A DNA stretch of 39,974 bases from SAR116 cluster bacterium MED-G04 (GTDB lineage Bacteria > Pseudomonadota > Alphaproteobacteria > Puniceispirillales > UBA1172), in contig NTKX01000008.1 of assembly GCA_002457135.1 (NCBI GenBank), positions 1 through 39,974 of the forward strand, in the 5' to 3' direction. Position numbers and translations under genes: made by a program. The notes beneath the pieces were generated by a model that worked only from the letters and a program-made list of their open reading frames with translations, made no database searches and was not told the origin of the DNA. How positions within the stretch are numbered: the stretch's first letter is position 1; each line of letters starts with the position of its first letter. This document shows, piece by piece, positions 8,425-17,467 of the stretch.

Positions 8425-9285
8425 ATGACCACCACCAATCTAGAAACCACCATCAACGCCGCCTGGGATGACCGTGACAGTATCGGTTTTTCCACCACCG
8501 GTGATGTTCGTGATGCCGTGGAAAAGGCCCTTGAAATGCTGGATTGTGGTGAGGCCCGTGTCGCCGAACAGCAATCCCCGGGCAACTGGGTTGTCAATCA
8601 GTGGCTCAAGAAAGCCGTGCTGCTCTCCTTCCGGCTCAACGACATGGTGGTGATCCCCGGCGGGCCTGATACCCCCGGTGCCGGTGCCTCAACATGGTGG
8701 GACAAGGTGCCTTCGAAATTTTCAGGCTGGGATGAAGCGCGGTTCCGCGCTGCCGGTTTCCGCGCCGTGCCGGGATGCGTTGTTCGCAAATCCGCCTATG
8801 TTGCCCCGGGGGTGGTGATCATGCCAGGGTTCATCAACCTCGGTGCCTATGTCGATAGCGGCACCATGGTTGATACCTGGGCCACGGTCGGGTCATGCGC
8901 CCAGATCGGCAGGAATGTTCACCTTTCCGGCGGTGCCGGTATCGGCGGTGTGCTGGAACCCCTGCAGGCTGGCCCCGTGATCATTGAGGATGACTGTTTC
9001 ATCGGTGCGCGGTCCGAAGTGGTCGAAGGCGTGGTGGTGGAACAGGGTGCTGTTCTTTCCATGGGTGTGTTTATCGGTGCCTCCACCAAGATCGTTGATC
9101 GTGAGACGGGTGAGGTTCACATGGGCCGTGTGCCGGCCTATTCGGTGGTGGTTCCCGGCACCCTGCCCGGCAAGCCACTGGCTGATGGCAGCCCCGGCCC
9201 CAATCTGGCCTGCGCCGTCATCATCAAGAAAGTGGATGAAAAGACCCGTTCCAAAACCTCGATCAACGAACTCCTGAGGGACTGA
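8425..9285 (+). CDS. dapD: 2,3,4,5-tetrahydropyridine-2,6-dicarboxylate N-succinyltransferase
   Basis: A 286-residue DapD, which succinylates tetrahydrodipicolinate in the succinylase branch of lysine and meso-diaminopimelate synthesis. The middle and C-terminal parts carry imperfect hexapeptide repeats of a left-handed beta-helix (for example [49 protein letters not shown]). An N-terminal helical domain precedes them ([12 protein letters not shown]). Length matches the family. ACCGGAGACAAGC places a ribosome-binding site before the ATG. The dapE gene follows after four bases, forming a dapD-dapE pair that provides consecutive-pathway enzymes. Confidence 0.97.
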   Translation: MTTTNLETTINAAWDDRDSIGFSTTGDVRDAVEKALEMLDCGEARVAEQQSPGNWVVNQWLKKAVLLSFRLNDMVVIPGGPDTPGAGASTWWDKVPSKFSGWDEARFRAAGFRAVPGCVVRKSAYVAPGVVIMPGFINLGAYVDSGTMVDTWATVGSCAQIGRNVHLSGGAGIGGVLEPLQAGPVIIEDDCFIGARSEVVEGVVVEQGAVLSMGVFIGASTKIVDRETGEVHMGRVPAYSVVVPGTLPGKPLADGSPGPNLACAVIIKKVDEKTRSKTSINELLRD

Positions 9286-9289
9286 CCGG

Positions 9290-10453
9290 ATGGCCTGCCT
9301 GCCCCCCGAAATTGAGCTGCTCCAGGACCTGATCCGCTGCCCCTCGGTAACCCCTGAGGAAGCCGGAGCGCTCGACCTGCTTGAAGGATGCCTCAAAGGG
9401 GCAGGCTTTGCCTGCACGCGCCTGCCGTTTGGTGAGGGCGAGGAGCGGATTGATAATCTCTTCGCCATCTGGGGTGAGGGCGAACGGCATTTCGGCTTTA
9501 ATGGTCATATCGACGTGGTTCCCGCCGGTGATGCCGGGGCCTGGACGCATCAGCCCTTTGGGGCGGTGATGGAGGATGGCCGGCTCTATGGACGCGGTGC
9601 CGTTGACATGAAAGGCGGGGTCGCCGCCTTTATCACCGCCGCGATCGAATGGATCGCCGCCGGGGCCAGCCCGACGGATGCCCGCATCAGCCTGCTGATC
9701 ACCGGTGATGAGGAAGGCGATGCCATCAATGGCACCAGGCCGATGCTGGAATGGGTCGCCAACAAGGGGCTGATGGCGGATGTCTTTCTGGTGGGGGAGC
9801 CGACCAACCCCGGCGCGATCGGTGATGTCATCAAGCATGGCCGCCGTGGCTCGCTGTCAGGAGAGCTGACTGTTCACGGCAGTCAGGGCCATGTCGCCTA
9901 CCCGCATCTGGCCGATAACCCGATGCCGCGACTGATGCGGATGCTGGCCCCGCTGATGCAGGGCGAAATTGATCAGGGCAATGCCCATTTCAGCCCCAGC
10001 ACCGCCGCCGTCACCAGCATCGACACCGGCAATAATGCCCGCAACGTGACCCCGAACAGCACCCATGCACGGTTCAATATCCGTTTCAATTCGGATCATA
10101 CCGCCGACAGCCTGAAAGCCTGGCTCAATGCCCATTTTGAGGAGGTTGGCGGCGACTATGACATCACCTGGATACCGACCAACGCGCATCCCTTTGTCAC
10201 CGAACCGGGCGCGTTCACCGAGCTGATCAGCAGCGCGGTGGAAGATACCGTTGGCCGGCGGCCCGAGCTGTCAACATCCGGCGGCACATCCGATGCACGG
10301 TTTGTTGCATCCTATGCGCCGGTGGCTGAATTCGGGCTGGTCGGCAAAACCATGCACAAGGTTGATGAATTCACCACGGTTGAGGATATGACGACACTGA
10401 AAACCATCTACAGCACCATTCTTGACCGATTTTTCATGGAAGCCACGGCATGA
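9290..10453 (+). CDS. dapE: succinyl-diaminopimelate desuccinylase
   Basis: A 387-residue M20-family di-zinc hydrolase that removes succinate from N-succinyl-LL-diaminopimelate. Metal and catalytic positions are visible: GHIDVVPAG (His73, Asp75), GRGAVDMKGG (bridging Asp106), TGDEEGD (catalytic Glu141 with Glu142), LVGEPT (Glu170), and a C-terminal histidine in GKTMHKVDEF. A dimerisation domain lies between about 180 and 295. The gene is directly downstream of dapD. Its stop overlaps the start of the next gene in an ATGA, so the small membrane protein that follows is probably translated from the same message. Confidence 0.96.
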   Translation: MACLPPEIELLQDLIRCPSVTPEEAGALDLLEGCLKGAGFACTRLPFGEGEERIDNLFAIWGEGERHFGFNGHIDVVPAGDAGAWTHQPFGAVMEDGRLYGRGAVDMKGGVAAFITAAIEWIAAGASPTDARISLLITGDEEGDAINGTRPMLEWVANKGLMADVFLVGEPTNPGAIGDVIKHGRRGSLSGELTVHGSQGHVAYPHLADNPMPRLMRMLAPLMQGEIDQGNAHFSPSTAAVTSIDTGNNARNVTPNSTHARFNIRFNSDHTADSLKAWLNAHFEEVGGDYDITWIPTNAHPFVTEPGAFTELISSAVEDTVGRRPELSTSGGTSDARFVASYAPVAEFGLVGKTMHKVDEFTTVEDMTTLKTIYSTILDRFFMEATA

Positions 10454-11016
10454 TCCCGCCATTGCCAACCCCTTCCACCGTGGTTGACGGCATAACCTAT
10501 GCGCTCCGCATGGCCATCCGTCAGGGCGAACCCGGCCAGCTGGAACCAACCAATCGCGCCATCTGGGATGCGTTGTGGTTCCGTTTTTTCCTGATCTTCG
10601 CCAACAGCATCGTGATGCTGGGGATGGACCATGCCTGGCTGATCCCGTTGCTGGGGGTGATTGCGCTGGTGGATACATTATCCTATCCCGTGATCAGCCA
10701 TTTCGTCTTGCAGTTGACGGGATTGACGGGGCGTTTCCCGCTCTTCATTCTGGCGACAACATGGATCGGCAACCTGCGGGTGATTATCCTGTTTCTGATG
10801 CTGATGATCCTTGGCAGTGACAGCCTTGGCGGCAACTTCCTGCTGCTGGTGGTGGCAATCTGGATGATCTGGGCGGCCTGGTCGGTGGCGACACGCAGCC
10901 TTGGTCAGGGCGGTTTTGCCGGTGCCGGGATGGTGATCCTGATGATGGTGGTTGAGGTGATGAACGCATCGGTCATCATCGGGATGATCCACCCGCTGGT
11001 CGCCAACACTCCTTAA
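10450..11016 (+). CDS. predicted multi-pass membrane protein, function unknown
   Basis: A 188-residue protein that I do not recognise. The N-terminal 45 residues are soluble, with an aromatic/charged segment (WDALWFRFFLIFAN). About five hydrophobic helices follow at approximately 47-68, 69-87, 95-120, 127-147 and 155-180. It contains no cofactor or catalytic signature. The start codon overlaps the dapE stop (ATGA), indicating coupled translation with the lysine/peptidoglycan precursor genes. It is convergent with truA. A link to cell-envelope synthesis is only inferred from position. Confidence 0.8.
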   Translation: MIPPLPTPSTVVDGITYALRMAIRQGEPGQLEPTNRAIWDALWFRFFLIFANSIVMLGMDHAWLIPLLGVIALVDTLSYPVISHFVLQLTGLTGRFPLFILATTWIGNLRVIILFLMLMILGSDSLGGNFLLLVVAIWMIWAAWSVATRSLGQGGFAGAGMVILMMVVEVMNASVIIGMIHPLVANTP

Positions 11017-11027
11017 GGCCCCCGCTC

Positions 11028-11051
11028 ATTATTGGGGTCATAATTGGGGTC
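11028..11051. repeat. 12-nt tandem duplication at the truA 3' end
   Basis: ATTATTGGGGTC (11028-11039) is followed directly by ATAATTGGGGTC (11040-11051), with one mismatch. The pair fills the short gap between the dapE-linked membrane protein and truA, and the second copy runs into the truA stop codon. Confidence 0.8.
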
Positions 11052-11799
11052 AGTCTTGCGGGTAATCCACCCTTGTCAGGTACAGCCCCTGCGGCGGTGC
11101 TGTTGGCCCGGCCGCGCTCCTGTCCTGGGCCGCGAGCGCATCCCTAACATCAAGCGGGGTCCATTTACCGCGCCCGACCAGCACCAGCGTGCCGGTGATA
11201 TTCCTGATCTGGTGATGCAGAAAGGACCGTGCCTCTGCGATCAGCGAAAGGCCATCATCCTCAACCTCCAGGCGCAGGGTATCGAGCGTCCGGACAGGCG
11301 ATTGCGCCTGACAATGCGTTGCCCTGAATGAGGTGAAATCATGCCGCCCGATGAGGTGCTGTGCAGCCTCGGTCATGGCAAGATGATCAAGCGGCTGGCC
11401 AACATGCCAGACCAGCCCGCGCCCAAGCGCAGGGGCGATGCGGCGGGTCACGATCCGGTAGCGATAGGCCCGGCCAATGGCATCAAAGCGGGCGCTGAAA
11501 TCATCATCAACCCCGCGCGCCGACAGCACTCGCACCGTATCAGGCAGATGCGCGTTGAGCGCAAGCGGCAAGCGGTCAGGGTCAAACGCATCAGGCAGAT
11601 CAAAATGGGCCGCCTGCCCGGTGGCGTGAACCCCGGCATCGGTGCGGCCAGCCCCCTGAACCGCAACCGCCATCCTGCCGCCAATGATGGCTGAGGCCGC
11701 CTGTTCCAGCGCAGCCTGAACAGACGGGCCATTATCCTGACGCTGCCAGCCGACAAAATCACCGCCATCGTATTCGACCGTGATGCAATAGCGCGGCAT
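11050..11799 (-). CDS. truA: tRNA pseudouridine(38-40) synthase
   Basis: A 249-residue TruA, which isomerises uridines 38, 39 and 40 in the anticodon arm of many tRNAs. The catalytic motif GRTDAGVHATGQ places the nucleophile at Asp54. The N-terminal EYDGGDFVGWQRQ and the later RSFLHHQIRNITGTLV are family-typical. Length is normal. It is the third gene of a def-fmt-truA operon on the minus strand, an arrangement common in alphaproteobacteria. The start codon shares one base with the fmt stop, indicating tight coupling. Confidence 0.96.
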   Translation of the reverse strand: MPRYCITVEYDGGDFVGWQRQDNGPSVQAALEQAASAIIGGRMAVAVQGAGRTDAGVHATGQAAHFDLPDAFDPDRLPLALNAHLPDTVRVLSARGVDDDFSARFDAIGRAYRYRIVTRRIAPALGRGLVWHVGQPLDHLAMTEAAQHLIGRHDFTSFRATHCQAQSPVRTLDTLRLEVEDDGLSLIAEARSFLHHQIRNITGTLVLVGRGKWTPLDVRDALAAQDRSAAGPTAPPQGLYLTRVDYPQD

Positions 11800-12761
11800 C
11801 AGCCCTGCCCCCTTAAATTGAGGGCGGGGTCAATCCGGTCCGGCAGGGCATTGCCATTGAGGAAGGCAGCCCCATCCATCACCGGCTTGCCCTGGGGCTG
11901 TATCCGCATCAGCTCCAGCGCGCCAGTGCCGCAAGCCAGCACCGGCCCGCCGGCCTGACCGCGCCCCAGAACCTGCCCCGGCTGGCCCTTGCCATCAACC
12001 CTGCGAGCAGCCAGCACCTTGATCCGGTGCGGGGCATCAGCGTCACGCGGGATCGCAAACCACGCCCCGGGGAAAGGCGCAAACGCCCTGATGCGGCGTT
12101 CAGCCTCTTCGGCCGGCAGGGTGAAATCCATTTCGGCCTCGGCCGGGGAAATCTTCTCAGCCCATGTCACCGCGCTTTCATCCTGCGGTGTGGGGGTGAG
12201 GCTATCAAACCGGTCCACGGCTTCGAGGAGGGTTGTTGCCGTCAGGTCAGCCAGCCGGTCATGCAGGCTGGCGGCGGTATCATCGGTGCGGATTACCTCT
12301 TCTCGCTTGACCAGCATCGGCCCGCTATCGAGCGCCCTGGCCATCAGCATGGCGGTGGTGCCGGTGATGCTGTCACCGGCTGCAATCGCACGATGGATCG
12401 GCGCGGCCCCGCGCCAGCGCGGCAACAGGGAGGCATGACCATTGATGGCCGCCTTCGCTGGCAGGGCAAGAACAGGTTCGGGCAGGATCAGCCCATAGGC
12501 CACCACAATCAGGAAATCCGGGGCATGGGATTTGATCATCGCCATGGCCTCATCATCCAGTTTTTCCGGTGTCTCCACCGGCAGCCCGAGCTGGTCCGCC
12601 ATGGCGTGAACCGGTGATGGCCTGATTTTCATGCCGCGCCCGCCTGGCCGTGGTGGCTGGCTCATGACCGCCTTGACGTGATGCCTTGCCGCCAGCCGCT
12701 GTAATGACGGCACGGCGAAATCCGGTGTTCCCATGAAAACGATGGTTGCACCTTTTGTCAT
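11799..12761 (-). CDS. fmt: methionyl-tRNA formyltransferase
   Basis: A 320-residue enzyme that formylates initiator Met-tRNA using 10-formyltetrahydrofolate. The N-terminal Rossmann-like domain begins IVFMGTPDFAVPSL. The catalytic triad positions are recognisable: Asn107 and His109 in NGHASLLPRWRGAAPI, and Asp145 in ALDSGPM. A C-terminal tRNA-binding barrel follows with the FAPFPGAWF signature. It lies between def and truA, so initiation formylation and deformylation are co-encoded. The first codons resemble the 17 bases just upstream, as if that segment had been duplicated. Confidence 0.96.
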   Translation of the reverse strand: MTKGATIVFMGTPDFAVPSLQRLAARHHVKAVMSQPPRPGGRGMKIRPSPVHAMADQLGLPVETPEKLDDEAMAMIKSHAPDFLIVVAYGLILPEPVLALPAKAAINGHASLLPRWRGAAPIHRAIAAGDSITGTTAMLMARALDSGPMLVKREEVIRTDDTAASLHDRLADLTATTLLEAVDRFDSLTPTPQDESAVTWAEKISPAEAEMDFTLPAEEAERRIRAFAPFPGAWFAIPRDADAPHRIKVLAARRVDGKGQPGQVLGRGQAGGPVLACGTGALELMRIQPQGKPVMDGAAFLNGNALPDRIDPALNLRGQG

Positions 12762-12778
12762 GTTGCGACCCTTGTCAT
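12745..12778. repeat. 17-nt imperfect tandem duplication at the fmt start
   Basis: On the plus strand GTTGCACCTTTTGTCAT (12745-12761) is followed by GTTGCGACCCTTGTCAT (12762-12778), with 13 of 17 positions identical. The first contains the first codons of fmt; the second lies in the two-gene gap after def. The 17-nt period is out of frame, so only one ATG is usable for fmt. Confidence 0.65.
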
Positions 12779-12780
12779 AT

Positions 12781-13296
12781 TCAGCCCCGGTCCATCCGGA
12801 ATTCCTTGGTCATCTTGCGGGTGATCATGTCGCGTTTCAGCCGTGACAGGTAATCAATGAACAAAACCCCGTTGAGGTGATCAATCTCATGCTGGATGCA
12901 GATCGCCAGCAGACCGTCAAAGGCGCGTTCCTGCACCGCGCCGTCCCTGTCAAGATAACGAACCTCGATGCTCGCCGGGCGGGTCACATCACCGCGATGC
13001 CCGGGGATTGAAAGGCAGCCTTCCTCTATGGTGCAGGTGTCGTCACCGCTGGTGAGGATTTCAGGGTTGATCATGCCGATCGGCTCGGCCTCAACCTCAT
13101 CATCGCTGCAATCCATGACAATGATGCGTTTTGAGATACCGATCTGCGGTGCCGCCAGCCCGATCCCCGGGGCATCGTACATGGTTTCCAGCATATCATC
13201 CATCAGTTGCCGGATGGTATCATCAACGCGCTCAACAGGTTCGGCGCGCTTGCGCAGGATCGGATCGGGCAACAGAACTATCGGAAGCACGGCCAT
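12781..13296 (-). CDS. def: peptide deformylase
   Basis: A 171-residue iron/zinc metalloprotease that removes the N-formyl group from nascent proteins. All three family motifs are present: GIGLAAPQIG (about 44-53), EEGCLSIPG (about 91-99, with the metal-ligand Cys) and QHEIDHLNG (about 133-141, supplying the two His ligands and the catalytic Glu). Length and motifs place it in class I. It is first in the minus-strand def-fmt-truA operon and diverges from rmuC; their promoters must lie in 13297-13417. Confidence 0.97.
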   Translation of the reverse strand: MAVLPIVLLPDPILRKRAEPVERVDDTIRQLMDDMLETMYDAPGIGLAAPQIGISKRIIVMDCSDDEVEAEPIGMINPEILTSGDDTCTIEEGCLSIPGHRGDVTRPASIEVRYLDRDGAVQERAFDGLLAICIQHEIDHLNGVLFIDYLSRLKRDMITRKMTKEFRMDRG

Positions 13297-13417
13297 GGAG
13301 ATTCCCCTTGACTGAAATATCTTGTCAATGGGGTAATTGAGGCATCAAACTAGGTCAACCCCTGATTGCCACAATGAAGTCTTCACGCCACCATCCAGCC
13401 CCGCGAGGAAACAGCCC

Positions 13418-14479
13418 ATGGAAAGCCTGACCATCATTCTTGTTGTTGTCGTCGTGATGATGGCGGCGGGGATGGTTTTTCTCGCCCTCCGCGGTCAGGG
13501 CGGGGCGCAACAGGACGCGGCCAGCGTTGGCGAGATCAAGGGCCAGCTTGACCAGATTGCCCAGCTTGCCGCCTCAATGCAGCAGAACGTGACCAGCCAG
13601 CTCCAGAATCAGGAACGCGCGCTGCATGAAACCCTGCGCAAACAGGGGGAGACAACCGGGCAGAAACTGGGTGACCTGCAAACCCGGCTGGCGGTGATCG
13701 ACAAGGCCCAGGCCTCACTCAATGAGCTGTCGGCACAGACAACGCGGCTTGAAAACGTGCTGTCGAACAAACAGGCTCGCGGCGCCTATGGTGAAATGCA
13801 GCTCGAAAACCTGGTCCGCCAGATGCTGCCCCCCAACGCCTATCGTTTTCAGCAGACACTGTCCAACGGCTCCCGCCCCGACTGTTTGCTGAACCTGCCG
13901 AACCCGCCGGGGCCGATTGTCATTGATGCCAAATTCCCACTTGAGGCGTGGTATCAACTTGGTGAAGCCACCGATGATGATGGCCGCAAAGCCGCCCGCA
14001 AGAACCTTGCCGCCGCGCTGTCAAAGCATGTTGAGGATATCGCCAGCAAATACATCATCACCGGTGAGACCGCCGAGAGCGCGATGCTGTTCCTGCCATC
14101 AGAGGCGGTTTATGCCGAGTTTCACACTCACCTGCCGAAAGCGCTTGAGGACAGTTTCAAAAAACGCGTCTACCTGGTTTCCCCCACCACGCTGATGGCG
14201 ACGCTCAACACCGTTCGCGCCATTCTGAGGGACGTGCATATGCGTGAACAGGCCGCTGTCATTCAGGCCGAGGTGAGCAGGCTGCTCGACGATATCACCA
14301 GGCTCAATGACCGGGTCGGCAATCTCGACCGGCATTTTGATCAGGCCAGGCGGGATATCGACCAGATCAAGACCACCACCGGCAAGATCAGCAGCCGCAG
14401 CGAAAAAATCGAAAGCATCGAGGTGGAAGACCTGAAAGAAACCCCCACCGTCCCCACCGAGCCGAAGCTGCTGGATTAA
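13418..14479 (+). CDS. rmuC: DNA recombination protein RmuC homologue
   Basis: A 353-residue RmuC family protein. An N-terminal membrane anchor (about 4-24, TIILVVVVVMMAAGMVFLAL) is followed by a Gln/Ala-rich coiled coil. The RmuC nuclease-like core comes next, with GAYGEMQLENLVRQML, RPDCLLNLP, VIDAKFPLEAW and VLVSPTTLMATL-like segments (here VYLVSPTTLMATL). In E. coli RmuC limits recombination at short inverted repeats. ATG 13418, with GCGAGGAAAC upstream, is chosen over an earlier ATG at 13337 because the longer N-terminus is unlike the family. A possible promoter, TTGACT-N18-GGTAAT, lies at 13308-13337. It is convergent with recR, the two stops abutting. Confidence 0.92.
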   Translation: MESLTIILVVVVVMMAAGMVFLALRGQGGAQQDAASVGEIKGQLDQIAQLAASMQQNVTSQLQNQERALHETLRKQGETTGQKLGDLQTRLAVIDKAQASLNELSAQTTRLENVLSNKQARGAYGEMQLENLVRQMLPPNAYRFQQTLSNGSRPDCLLNLPNPPGPIVIDAKFPLEAWYQLGEATDDDGRKAARKNLAAALSKHVEDIASKYIITGETAESAMLFLPSEAVYAEFHTHLPKALEDSFKKRVYLVSPTTLMATLNTVRAILRDVHMREQAAVIQAEVSRLLDDITRLNDRVGNLDRHFDQARRDIDQIKTTTGKISSRSEKIESIEVEDLKETPTVPTEPKLLD

Positions 14480-15085
14480 TCACCCGTCAATGGCGCGGCG
14501 GGCCTTCATGGCCTGGGCCAGGGTGCCTTCATCGAGGTAATCGAGCTCGCCGCCTACTGGCACGCCGTGGGCAAGGCGGGTGACCGCCACCCCTGCGCCT
14601 TCCAGTTTTTCGGCGATGTAATGCGCGGTGGTCTGGCCATCCACGGTGGCGGAGGTGGCGAGGATCACTTCACCGACACTGTCACTGGATGCCCGTTCAA
14701 CCAGCAGCGGTATCCTCAGTGCATCGGGGCCAACGCCGTCAATGGCGCTCATCACCCCGCCAAGCACATGGTACAGGCCTGAAAAAATCCCGGCGCGTTC
14801 CATGGCCCAGAGATCAGCCACATCCTCCACCACACAGATACGGGCATGGTCGCGATTGCCGCTGGTGCAGATGCGGCATCGGTCGGTGGTATCAAGGTTG
14901 CCACAATCAACGCACGTGCGGATGGTGCGGGCGACATTATCCATTTCGGCGGCAAGCGGCAGCATCAGGGCATCACGGTTACGCATCAGGTGCAGGACAG
15001 CGCGCCGTGCCGACCGGGGGCCAAGCCCGGGCAGCCGCGCCATGCGCCGGATCAGTTGTTCAAGGGGACCATCGGATTGATACAT
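14480..15085 (-). CDS. recR: recombination mediator protein RecR
   Basis: A 201-residue RecR, which with RecO and RecF loads RecA at gaps. The order is a helix-hairpin-helix ([19 protein letters not shown]), a four-cysteine zinc finger ([16 protein letters not shown]), a Toprim domain starting [14 protein letters not shown], and the C-terminal Walker-B-like end EGTLAQAM. Length matches E. coli RecR (201). It is the last gene of the dnaX-ybaB-recR operon, about 20 bases after ybaB. Confidence 0.97.
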   Translation of the reverse strand: MYQSDGPLEQLIRRMARLPGLGPRSARRAVLHLMRNRDALMLPLAAEMDNVARTIRTCVDCGNLDTTDRCRICTSGNRDHARICVVEDVADLWAMERAGIFSGLYHVLGGVMSAIDGVGPDALRIPLLVERASSDSVGEVILATSATVDGQTTAHYIAEKLEGAGVAVTRLAHGVPVGGELDYLDEGTLAQAMKARRAIDG

Positions 15086-15104
15086 CAGTGCCTCACCCCG
15101 ATGC

Positions 15105-15437
15105 TCAAAACGGCAGGTCGAGGCCGGGGGGCAGGGGCAGGCCGCCGGTAATCTCTTTCATCTTCTCGGACCGGGCCTGATCCGCCTCGGCGCGGGCGTT
15201 ATTGACCGCCACCACGATCAGGTCTTCCAGCAGGGCGATATCATCAGCGTTGCTGCAACCGGCAACACCAGGGGCCAGCGTCACCTGATGGAGCTGGCCG
15301 CGCCCGTCGGTTTCAACCCGGACCGAACCACCCCCGCTTTCCCCGGTAAAGCGCATTTCACCCAGCTCCTCTTTCATGCGGGCCATGTCTTCCTGCACGG
15401 ATTTGGCTTTCTGCATCATGGCGGCAAGGTTGCGCAT
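15105..15437 (-). CDS. nucleoid-associated YbaB/EbfC family protein
   Basis: A 110-residue small DNA-binding protein. The typical start [21 protein letters not shown], the helical arms and the central strand [20 protein letters not shown] identify the family. Members form dimers with tweezer-like helices that bind DNA. It sits five bases after dnaX and before recR, the standard arrangement in many proteobacteria. A specific role in replication or recombination is inferred from this context only. Confidence 0.94.
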   Translation of the reverse strand: MRNLAAMMQKAKSVQEDMARMKEELGEMRFTGESGGGSVRVETDGRGQLHQVTLAPGVAGCSNADDIALLEDLIVVAVNNARAEADQARSEKMKEITGGLPLPPGLDLPF

Positions 15438-15442
15438 GGGGG

Positions 15443-17437
15443 TTATCCTTCCATTGCCTTCAGGGGGTGATCATCATCACCTGAAGCGGCATCATCAACA
15501 GGGTTATCGGGGGTATTTTCATCAGCGTTATCATCGGGGGCGCTTTCCGCCTCAACCGGGCGGATTTCGGAAACGCTGGCACCGGGAAACGCCTCCAGCG
15601 TCGCCGCCACCAGCGGATGCGTTGAAACCGAGGCGATCGCCGTTGCCTTTTTCTCGGCATCAATTTCAGCCAGAGTCTGGCCGCCCTCGGCATCAGAGAA
15701 GGCAACCCCCCAGCGCAGGCCGGTCCATTGCGTCAGGCACTGGGCGATTTCCCGTGTGACATTGGGTTCAATCCGGCCATTGGGGGCAAATTCCAGCCGC
15801 CCGGGTTCCAGCACCACAGGCCGGACCCTTTCCCTGATCAGCGCCGCCAGCAAAGGCTCCCCCTGATCCTCAAACAGCGAGGCCAGCTGGCTCAGGCTTT
15901 CAGGGACAGGCACGGTTTCAGCAACAGGCTCAGGGGCCAGAATAGGTTCCGGTGCAGGCTCAGCCAGGGTTGCAGGTTCAGGTTCAGGTTCAGGCTGAGG
16001 CTGGGGCTGGGGCTGGGGCTGGGGTGCAGATTGGAGTACAGATTGGGGCTGGGCAACTGCCTCCTCCTGCTGCTGTGACGGGGGCATTTCCGTCATCGCC
16101 GATGCTTCAGAAGTTGAGGCTGGCGTTGAGGCAGGAGACGTTGTTGGGGTTGTTGTCGGGGCTATTGTCGGGGCTGCCGAAGAAGGGGGCTTGCCCTCCA
16201 GCTTGCGGATGATATCCGATGGTGGCGGCAGGGTTGAGGCATGGGCCAGCCGGATCACCACCATTTCCGCCGCCGCCGCCTGATCAGGGGCAAGCGCCAG
16301 CTCACCATGGCCCTTGAGCGTGATCTGCCAGGCCCGGGCCAGCCGGGCAACACCATGCGTGGCGGCCATGGACTTGAGGCTCTCGGCCTCACCCTCGGGG
16401 GCATCGCCCAGCCCGCCACCCGCCGCAACCCGCGCCGCAAGATGAAGCAGGTCAAGCATGTCACGCAGCACCATCTGGGGTTCAGCCCCCCGGCCGGTGG
16501 CGGCGGCCATAACCTCAAGCGCAGACGGGGTTTCGCCTGCAAGGGCATGGCGGGTAATGGCGAGGGCTTCCTGACGGCCAGCCTGACCGAGGATGGAAGC
16601 CACCGCCGCATCGGTGATCGTATCCGCGGTGAGGGCAGCCGCCTGATCGAGCATCGACAGCGCATCACGAACCGAGCCTTCGGCGGCACGGGCAATCCGG
16701 GCCAGGGCCTGTTCATCGGCGGTGATCGCTTCCTTGCCGCAGATTGAGGCGAGATGCTTAACCATCATGTCCATCGGAACACGGCGCAGGTCAAACCGCT
16801 GGCACCGCGACAGCACCGTCACCGGCACTTTGCGGATTTCGGTGGTGGCAAAGATGAACTTGACCGCCTCAGGGGGTTCTTCCAGCGTTTTCAGGAGCGC
16901 GTTGAACGCGTTCTTGGACAGCATGTGGACTTCATCAATGATGTAGATCTTGTAGCGGGCCGATAGCGGGCGATAACCGACACCGTCAATAATCTCCCGC
17001 ACATCATCAACCCCGGTGTTGCTGGCCGCGTCCATCTCGATTACGTCAACATGGCGGCCATCAGCAATACCGGTGCAGGATGAACAGACCCCGCAGGGGC
17101 TGAGCGTCGGCTCACCATGGCCATCAGCACCGGTGCAGTTCAGCCCCTTGGCAATGATCCTTGCTGTCGTGGTCTTGCCGATGCCGCGAAGCCCTGTCAG
17201 CACAAACGCATGCGCCAGACGCCCCATTTCCAGCGCGTTGGAGAGGGTCCGCACCAGGCTTTCCTGGCCGATCAGCTCATCAAAGCGGCTGGGTCGATAT
17301 TTGCGGGCAAGAACGCGGTAAGCCTCGGCTGTACCCTTTTCCCCTTTATTCTGGGTATCCCCCGTATTCTGGGTATCCCCCGTATTCTGGGCGTTCTGGT
17401 TGGGCCTGGTATCCTGTTCGGGTGCAGGATCATTCAT
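15443..17437 (-). CDS. dnaX: DNA polymerase III subunits gamma/tau
   Basis: A 664-residue clamp-loader ATPase. After a Gln/Asn/Gly-rich N-terminal tail (about 1-36) the AAA+ domain begins YRVLARKYRPSRFDELIGQ. It has a Walker A motif GLRGIGKTTTA, zinc-site cysteines in NCTGADGHGEP and CGVCSSC, Walker B DEVHML and the arginine-finger region LSRCQRFDLRR. A Pro/Gln/Glu-rich linker (about 430-535) leads to the C-terminal tau domain that binds polymerase alpha and DnaB. No convincing A-run for gamma frameshifting was seen. The tail contains QNTGDT repeats encoded by an 18-nt tandem array. It leads dnaX-ybaB-recR, with the ffs RNA immediately upstream. Confidence 0.96.
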   Translation of the reverse strand: MNDPAPEQDTRPNQNAQNTGDTQNTGDTQNKGEKGTAEAYRVLARKYRPSRFDELIGQESLVRTLSNALEMGRLAHAFVLTGLRGIGKTTTARIIAKGLNCTGADGHGEPTLSPCGVCSSCTGIADGRHVDVIEMDAASNTGVDDVREIIDGVGYRPLSARYKIYIIDEVHMLSKNAFNALLKTLEEPPEAVKFIFATTEIRKVPVTVLSRCQRFDLRRVPMDMMVKHLASICGKEAITADEQALARIARAAEGSVRDALSMLDQAAALTADTITDAAVASILGQAGRQEALAITRHALAGETPSALEVMAAATGRGAEPQMVLRDMLDLLHLAARVAAGGGLGDAPEGEAESLKSMAATHGVARLARAWQITLKGHGELALAPDQAAAAEMVVIRLAHASTLPPPSDIIRKLEGKPPSSAAPTIAPTTTPTTSPASTPASTSEASAMTEMPPSQQQEEAVAQPQSVLQSAPQPQPQPQPQPEPEPEPATLAEPAPEPILAPEPVAETVPVPESLSQLASLFEDQGEPLLAALIRERVRPVVLEPGRLEFAPNGRIEPNVTREIAQCLTQWTGLRWGVAFSDAEGGQTLAEIDAEKKATAIASVSTHPLVAATLEAFPGASVSEIRPVEAESAPDDNADENTPDNPVDDAASGDDDHPLKAMEG
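17347..17391. repeat. 18-nt tandem repeat at the dnaX N-terminus (2.5 copies)
   Basis: On the plus strand TATTCTGGGTATCCCCCG occurs at 17347-17364 and, identically, at 17365-17382, followed by a partial copy to 17391. It encodes a repeated QNTGDT in the N-terminal tail of DnaX, before the AAA+ domain. Confidence 0.93.
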
Positions 17438-17467
17438 GCTGCCGCTCCATCAGGGGGTGAAATGAGC

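Noticed and set aside
15443-17437. Programmed frameshift in dnaX producing gamma
   Set aside because: No slippery A-run with a stem-loop was found at the AAA+/linker boundary. The only long T-run on the plus strand (near 15648) lies in the C-terminal domain.
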